Origin: Przewalskia tangutica
Lineage: Eukaryota; Streptophyta; Magnoliopsida; Solanales; Solanaceae
Direction: 5' to 3'
DNA length: 64,000 nt
NCBI GenBank assembly: GCA_029844215.1
Contig: CM056728.1
Location: forward strand, 92,379,676 to 92,443,675
Below are positions 58,495 to 64,000 of the stretch, one piece after another; position 1 is the first letter of the stretch; each line of letters begins with the position of its first letter. The notes beneath the pieces are model-generated. The model did no database searches and was not told the origin of the DNA. It saw only the letters and a list, made by a program, of their open reading frames with translations. A program made the translations under genes and the position numbers.

Positions 58495-61400
58495 TGTCAC
58501 GACCGAACTCGGGCCGTGGATCGTGCCTACCCGCACCCAAGTAGACCTACATCGTGAGTAACCGGAATATAAAACAAGACATGAAACAATATGAAGTGAG
58601 AAACAGTTTATCTGAGAAAAGCTGCCTGTCGGCATAAATATATAAAAGCTTGAACAGTTACATCCCTTTTACAAACCCTTCCCACAAAGCGATTTACGGA
58701 CCTGCAGAATGTTATACCAACCATGGCGGGACAGGGCCCGCCATACCCCGAATGTAAGTACACAACGACAGGGGACTATACGAAGATAAGCCTCCGGAGA
58801 CGGAGCTTCCCAAAATCTTGCGTGACCTATGAGCGAGGATCAACAATCGGTGTACCTCTACCGCGGCATGAACGCACCGGGCAAGGAGGTCGAGACAAGT
58901 ACCAAGTATGTGAATCAAAAATCGTAAATGAAATCATAATAGTCTATATAAAACAGAAGACATATATGATAACCAATTTACGATACACAATATGTAAGCA
59001 GTCATGTCAAGTCAGGGACTCACGCCCTCAAGTCATCACTCAAATATAACCATGGGTCTCATGCCCACAATATCAATCATGCCTGTGGAATTCCTTCCTC
59101 ACACGGCATCCATGATATAAAAGCACCAAGGAATACACATGAACACGAGTCCCACTGTGTCATAATAAATCAGACGGTAAGTACGAAGGCATAGCCGACT
59201 ACTAAAACCCGCAGTACCAACAATGCTATAAAAGCGTATCACGAGGTCTTTCTAGACGCGCCATATGATCGAAGGCGCCACTCGCCTCGTGATCAATGTG
59301 TCGTCAAATCACAGAACTCACCGCACTCGCGTAGGCCACCTAGGCGCGTGAGGTATTCCGCGTCGAGGGTAGCTACTCCTCGGCATCGTCCTGGACTCTC
59401 GTAGTCCGCATGGCCACATAGACCGCATGAGGCATTCCCCGCACACTAACCTGGAACTCCCGTAGCTCCGCATAGGTCCTCTGGACCCGCATGAGGCATC
59501 CCTCGCATCGGGGGGCAGCTTAACCCCCGGTATATCATATCAAGAGGTGAGTGGTACAATACTAACATCACGGCTTATCGTTAAACAACATAAGCACAAC
59601 AAGGGAAACCCCTTTACACAAACATCACAAGACACTAACACACGTAGCATCCTAACATGTTTACTTATCAAACCAACAAGAAAGTATTACAAGGTTATCA
59701 CAAACCAACATAGTCAAGTTATTCACACAAGGTACTTTCTATTTTATGTCAACAAGTTCGGGTTTTTATCCCCAAAGTACTTCATACATTAACTCTTTAA
59801 AAAGATCCGTTTCTTTCACAAGAGTCACACGATACCCGTAGTATCAAAATAGAGTGACTATCTTTTTAAGTAAACCAAAACAATTTCCCTACCTTCTTTT
59901 TGAACCAACTTAAGACAAAAGCATGCCTTCCTTTTTAAACGAAAACACTTCAAATTTTTAAGTCTTTGTCTTTTATAAATCAAGTCTTTACTTTGAAATT
60001 TTTAAGAAAATCAAAACTTGTTTATTAATGATCTTATTAAAGCAGCCATGATCTAGGAAATGTAATACAATTTTGTCTTATCTTAGCTTCTATGCAGATG
60101 GAGGTTTCTACTGGTTTTAATAATACTTAATTAGTCAATACATTTTCCTTTATTAGCGCTGCAGTGGTTTGTTCGATACTTATTCTCATTTCCGAAATCA
60201 ATACAAGGCTTTCATAAACAATTAAGTAAACCGTTCATTTTATCTCTCTTAAGTCGTTATACCTAACTTCCCATAAAGCTAGTATAACTCTTAAGCTTTA
60301 AAACCAAGTATTACTCTTCTTTAAAAACGATCCTTAATTCTTTTGAAATACTTCCGATTCTTATTATTTAAAACTCAAGTCAAAAGACATCAAGTAAAAC
60401 CACGTTCGGTTAACACACGTCGTCACCGTACTATATATATTCTTTTATAAATATCATGCTCAAGAGGATAGGAAGAATCACATACCTCCTACGAAATCCA
60501 CCGCCAAGTCGAATATGTCGCGCAGAGTATCAACCTATAATAGTCAAATCGCCTATCAACGCCTAGACTACTGTAGAATATTCTTAGCGAAGGTTCTTAT
60601 TTCTACGGAAATTTGGCGAGACTTCCCTACCCTCAAGCTACACAAGTCTCAGAATACAATCCTATGTAAGTCTGATTCAATTCTCTTCTTTTATACCATC
60701 CTTCTATATCTTATACTCAATTCTAAATTACTATATGTAATTTCCAATTACAATAGAAGGACAAGATTATTTACCTCGATAAGCCCAAAATTATCCAAGT
60801 TAAAATGTCGATCCTGAACAATGTTTAGCTCATATTCCTTACGCTCCAACCCGCTCCAAGCAACCCTTAGAAGTTTCTAAACAACTTCTCTTAACACTTT
60901 AACTCCAAAAAGTGAAGAATACTAAGGCTATAATTTGGCAATGTTTCGGCCAAGGGGTAGTTTAAGGGCTAGAGGTGTGAAATATTTTCTAACTCTTGGT
61001 TACTAATCTTCCTAAAACACTAAGGAATAACACTTAGAAGTTTAAGAATTTTTGGACAAAGTTTGGTTAAGGGAGAGGGGTGTTGGACGAGAACAACAAG
61101 AAGAGGTGAGGGAGTATTTCAAGTCTTGAAATCTCTAAGTGTGGATGAAGAAGTCTTGCTATCAAGGGGGGTATTTATAGAACACTCAAGGGTCAAGATT
61201 CAACCAAATGGACGGTGTAGATTAGGACAAGTGCTACCTTATCTATCTACTACACAAATATCTTCAAGACTTTGACCAAACATTTTAAGCCTTTAACATG
61301 AAAAAAACGTGCAACTCATGGTCCACCAATTCGTCCACTTGAGGGTGACACATGTCGCCCTCTCGTTGGTCCAAAATATTTCATTTTCCGAAAATATCCG

Positions 61401-61687
61401 TAATGCCAAAAATCCGAAAATAAAGTGGGCCTCACAAAACCGTAAATTCTCTCGTGGGCCCCACGTGACCAATTCCGGAAATTAAAATTCCAATACTTCT
61501 AAAATATTCCAAAAAGTCCGAATACCAAATCTGGGAATCCAATTCCCATTAACGAACCTTTTTACTTCACAAAAACCGGAAACTTTTCCGTCGAAAAAAA
61601 AATCACATCTTTCTTCCTTTCCAAAATTACTGTCGTATTCTCGCACGTCGCCCTCACATACATACCACGGAACCACGGGGTGTAACA
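58495..61687 (-). repeat. Element D, 3' LTR
   Basis: 3193 bp, TGTCACGACC to GGGGTGTAACA. Shares the path of E for its first 650 bases and of B over most of the rest, including the 190-bp block and CACGTG at 61462-61467 beside GGGCCCC. Confidence 0.9.
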
Positions 61688-62029
61688 TTCTTCCCCCCTT
61701 AGAAACATTCGTCCCGAATGTTCCTTCTAAGTCTCAAAACATACATGCGCTGGTATAGTCTTCACTACTATACTTACGAAACCAATTATGCCACACCTGG
61801 CCATAATAACACACGCGTAAATACTTAAATCCAAGTCCACAAGGAATCACCTCTAGCATCACAAAATCTCCCACCCAAGGTCTAAATGATATTCCCTTCG
61901 CACCTTTACTTCACAAAGGAAATGATCACCTCTATTCTCTTAACACATGCTCGCTTCTTCCCTTACTCGTACATTCTCTCGCACTCCAAACTCCCTATAG
62001 TATATGTATCATATTTCCGTCATCGCTAT

Positions 62030-62620
62030 AGGGCTATCCTCATACGATAACCCCCCTGTCACCCGGTCACTAATAACTGGGAACACTCTGGATGGATCTC
62101 CGATACTCTTCCGAACATAGCAACATGAAAGACCGGACGTACTGCCTCCTACGTTGGACGGCAAAGCTAACTTATAGGCAACCTGGCCTATTCTTCAAAT
62201 GATCCAAAACGCCAGTACCTCGGCCGAAGTTTCGCTTTCCAAATCTCGCCACGCCTTTCCGGTGGTACCTTCAAGAAGACCGATCAATCAACTCCAAGTA
62301 TCGACGCATTATCCGCCCGACTCATGTTGACTCTGAGCTGCCAATAACCTCTCCTGGATAGGCTTCACCCTATCCACATCCTGCTGAATCAAGTATGAAC
62401 CAACTATCTGAATCTTGCCAACATCGAACCAATCGACCGGCAACCTACACTACTGCCCATACAAGGCTTCATATAGCGACATCCGAATTCTGAAATGGTA
62501 GCTATAATGATACTCACTCAACAAGAGGCACATAATCCTCGCTGCAACCCCTGAAATCAAAACACCGCCCGGGCGTGAATGCACATCGAGACTCACCCGA
62601 GTTCCTAACCCCGCCGTAAA
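62030..62620 (-). pseudogene. D integrase C-terminal remnant
   Basis: Base-level similarity to 25236-25890 of element F, running through the same landmarks: the chromodomain end near 62040 (CCTCATACGATAAC), CTCTGAGCTGCCAATAACC near 62331 and CCCATACAAGGCTTCATA near 62455. No open frame survives. It stops at about 62620, from where the sequence no longer follows F's integrase. Confidence 0.7.
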
Positions 62621-63343
62621 ACTTCCGAAAAGAAAATAAGCGTAACACTGGCTCCATCTGTCATAAGGTGAAAGTAGGCACCCCGTGCAGCCTTACAACC
62701 TTCCCAATATAACATCTCGCATAACCCTCTGTCGAGTAAACAGTCCTGACTGAAAGACAAGATGGGCTAACCTCATCGGCCCGACTACTGGTCGAACGCA
62801 TCCACGAACTAGTACGATGGCTAACTAAACATGGGCCTAACACCCTCGTGACCCTATCACAAAGCGGGACCACCACAATTTTTCCTTACTTCAAACCGGG
62901 CTGCGGGTTGACCCGCAATCTGGCCTCAACCTGACCCATTAATCGCGCCAAGCTCTTGTTTTCCGATCCGGAACAATCTCACCATCGAGCCACGAAAACC
63001 TAGTGGTCTTCTTAGCTCAACTACCCTCTTTCATTTCACACTACTCAGGGACTTATCACACAAAAATATCTCACGTATACTATGCACTCTGATAAGGATC
63101 AAACATAAAAATAAATCTTTTACTCAAGATGGCCTCGCCTCTAAGGTCTCCACGTATAAAACTCTAAGGCTCACAATTTCCCTATCCCCAATCTTACCCT
63201 TTTAACTAACCATGATTCCTAATCACAATTAACACAATGTTATCTGAACATAACACTTAAGATATACTCATCTCATCACATATACTAATCTCTAGAGGGT
63301 TAAGGATATACCTGTATCTACTGCTTCACTCCCCTTTGTCGTT

Positions 63344-63989
63344 TTAATCAATCACCTCTGTTGGCGCATAGCTAGGAAGGTGATGAACTAGCCACCGATC
63401 CTGAAGGTGAGTCTCTACATCCGCGCCACCTGCGGTGGACAATTTCTCGCAAATGGCCTGCTGGTCAAGCGCATAACAAGCTGTCGAAGTAGTACGACAC
63501 TCCCTACAATGACACCTACCACAACGGCCACACCGAGGTGGGGGTGGCCTCCTCTGGCTAACACCTCTTCCTCTCCGAATCACTGAATCTGCAACTGATC
63601 TGGCAGGCTGAGTCCTCCTACTTGCATCCCTCCTACTTGAACATTCTTTCGTCACGTGGCCATGCCGGCCGCAGGTAAAACAAGCACCAACAAAAAGACG
63701 ACATTCCCGTGATGGCGCCACACCGCGAACACCGAGGAAAATCAATCCTGGCCGGAACCTACGTGTATCGTGAACCGAAGCCACGAGCTCGACCAATCGA
63801 TGCATACCGATCGTCCCAAGTCCGCGGAGGACCACTGCATCGGGCGGGCGCATAACCATCTGCATCGAGAAGGTCCGCCTCGAAAGTTACCAAAGGACCT
63901 GCTCGCCTCTTCTCGATCTTGGTTAACCCGCCGATCCTACGTTTCTCGGCCGCGCGTAAGCCCGTCGCAGGACATGCTCGCTCGATCAA
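63344..63989 (-). pseudogene. D gag: capsid end and zinc knuckle
   Basis: Two overlapping minus frames (63989-63759 and 63865-63344) read parts of the nucleocapsid. The clearest element is the knuckle CFTCGRHGHVTKECSSRRD (Cys-Cys-His-Cys, about 63620-63665), then an Arg/Pro-rich tail with RRGRGVSQRRPPPPRCGRC and a second Cys/His cluster CGRCHCREC. Upstream capsid sequence is garbled and CpG-rich. The knuckle would bind the element's RNA. Confidence 0.75.
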
Positions 63990-64000
63990 GAGCTACTCTT

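Larger units (their letters stand above)
58495..64000 (-). mobile_element. Element D: gypsy-type element, runs off the window
   Basis: Minus-oriented, inserted in C's right LTR after gttat. The 3' LTR is 58495-61687; the interior continues to the end of the window. It contains a polypurine tract (61688-61702), an integrase C-terminal and chromodomain-type region (62030-62620) and gag (63344 onward). RT and RNase H cannot be found between them, so it too is deleted. Its 5' LTR is outside the window. Confidence 0.85.

Overview
This is nuclear plant DNA, almost certainly from an asterid and most likely from the nightshade family (Solanaceae). The evidence is a MED19 gene with plant-type introns, an Au-type tRNA-derived SINE, RTE-clade LINE pieces with a TTG tail, a Mutator-like transposase, and Ty3/gypsy elements of the Athila and chromovirus (Tekay/Del-like) types. 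About the first 8 kb is gene-bearing. The rest is a dense stack of nested transposable elements. No bacterial features, CRISPR arrays or rRNA/tRNA genes were seen.

Layout. (1) 1-3008: the 3' part of a Mediator subunit 19 gene (+), four coding exons, with a SINE in the first visible intron. (2) 3640-4757: a decayed RTE LINE fragment, followed by unannotated AT-rich sequence with a 165-bp tandem duplication (5396-5735) and an Au-like SINE (7441-7650). (3) 8820-19345: a decayed MULE transposase split by an 8.25-kb Athila-like LTR retrotransposon (10462-18713, minus, TSD gtgtt). The Athila-like element carries gag, protease and a 346-aa ORF of the plant-transposon-protein type but no reverse transcriptase or integrase. 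A small two-exon GRF zinc-finger gene (19851-19418, minus) converges on the MULE. (4) 19990-33290: degenerate tandem satellite DNA, entered by an RTE LINE (20980-32863), which was itself split by a 10.7-kb chromovirus F (22082-32772, minus).

(5) 33461-64000: a Russian-doll nest of related LTR retrotransposons. The LTR of E (minus) was hit by C (+, from 34127). C's left LTR was hit by B (minus, 34525-50066). B's left LTR was hit by A (+, 34584-42328). C's right LTR was hit by D (minus, 58495 to beyond the window). Each host/guest pair lies in opposite orientation, every insertion is inside an LTR, and the A, B and C junctions carry 5-bp duplications. Interrupted and uninterrupted LTR lengths agree when the guest is removed (B: about 3010 and 3035 bp). 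A, B and C have very long LTRs (3.0-4.0 kb) around a short interior (1.0-1.75 kb) and look non-autonomous. F and D keep pieces of gag and pol and represent the autonomous kind of element that could have mobilised them.

Most notable: copies of the same LTR in this window differ mainly because CAG or CTG in one copy reads CG in the other. This looks like a sequencing or base-calling imprint of CHG methylation rather than normal TE decay, so reading-frame breaks in 22-64 kb should be treated with caution. The LTR families also share conserved short blocks (a G-box palindrome, a repeated TATAAC-CTTTATGG motif and a roughly 190-bp block) that may be promoter or packaging elements.
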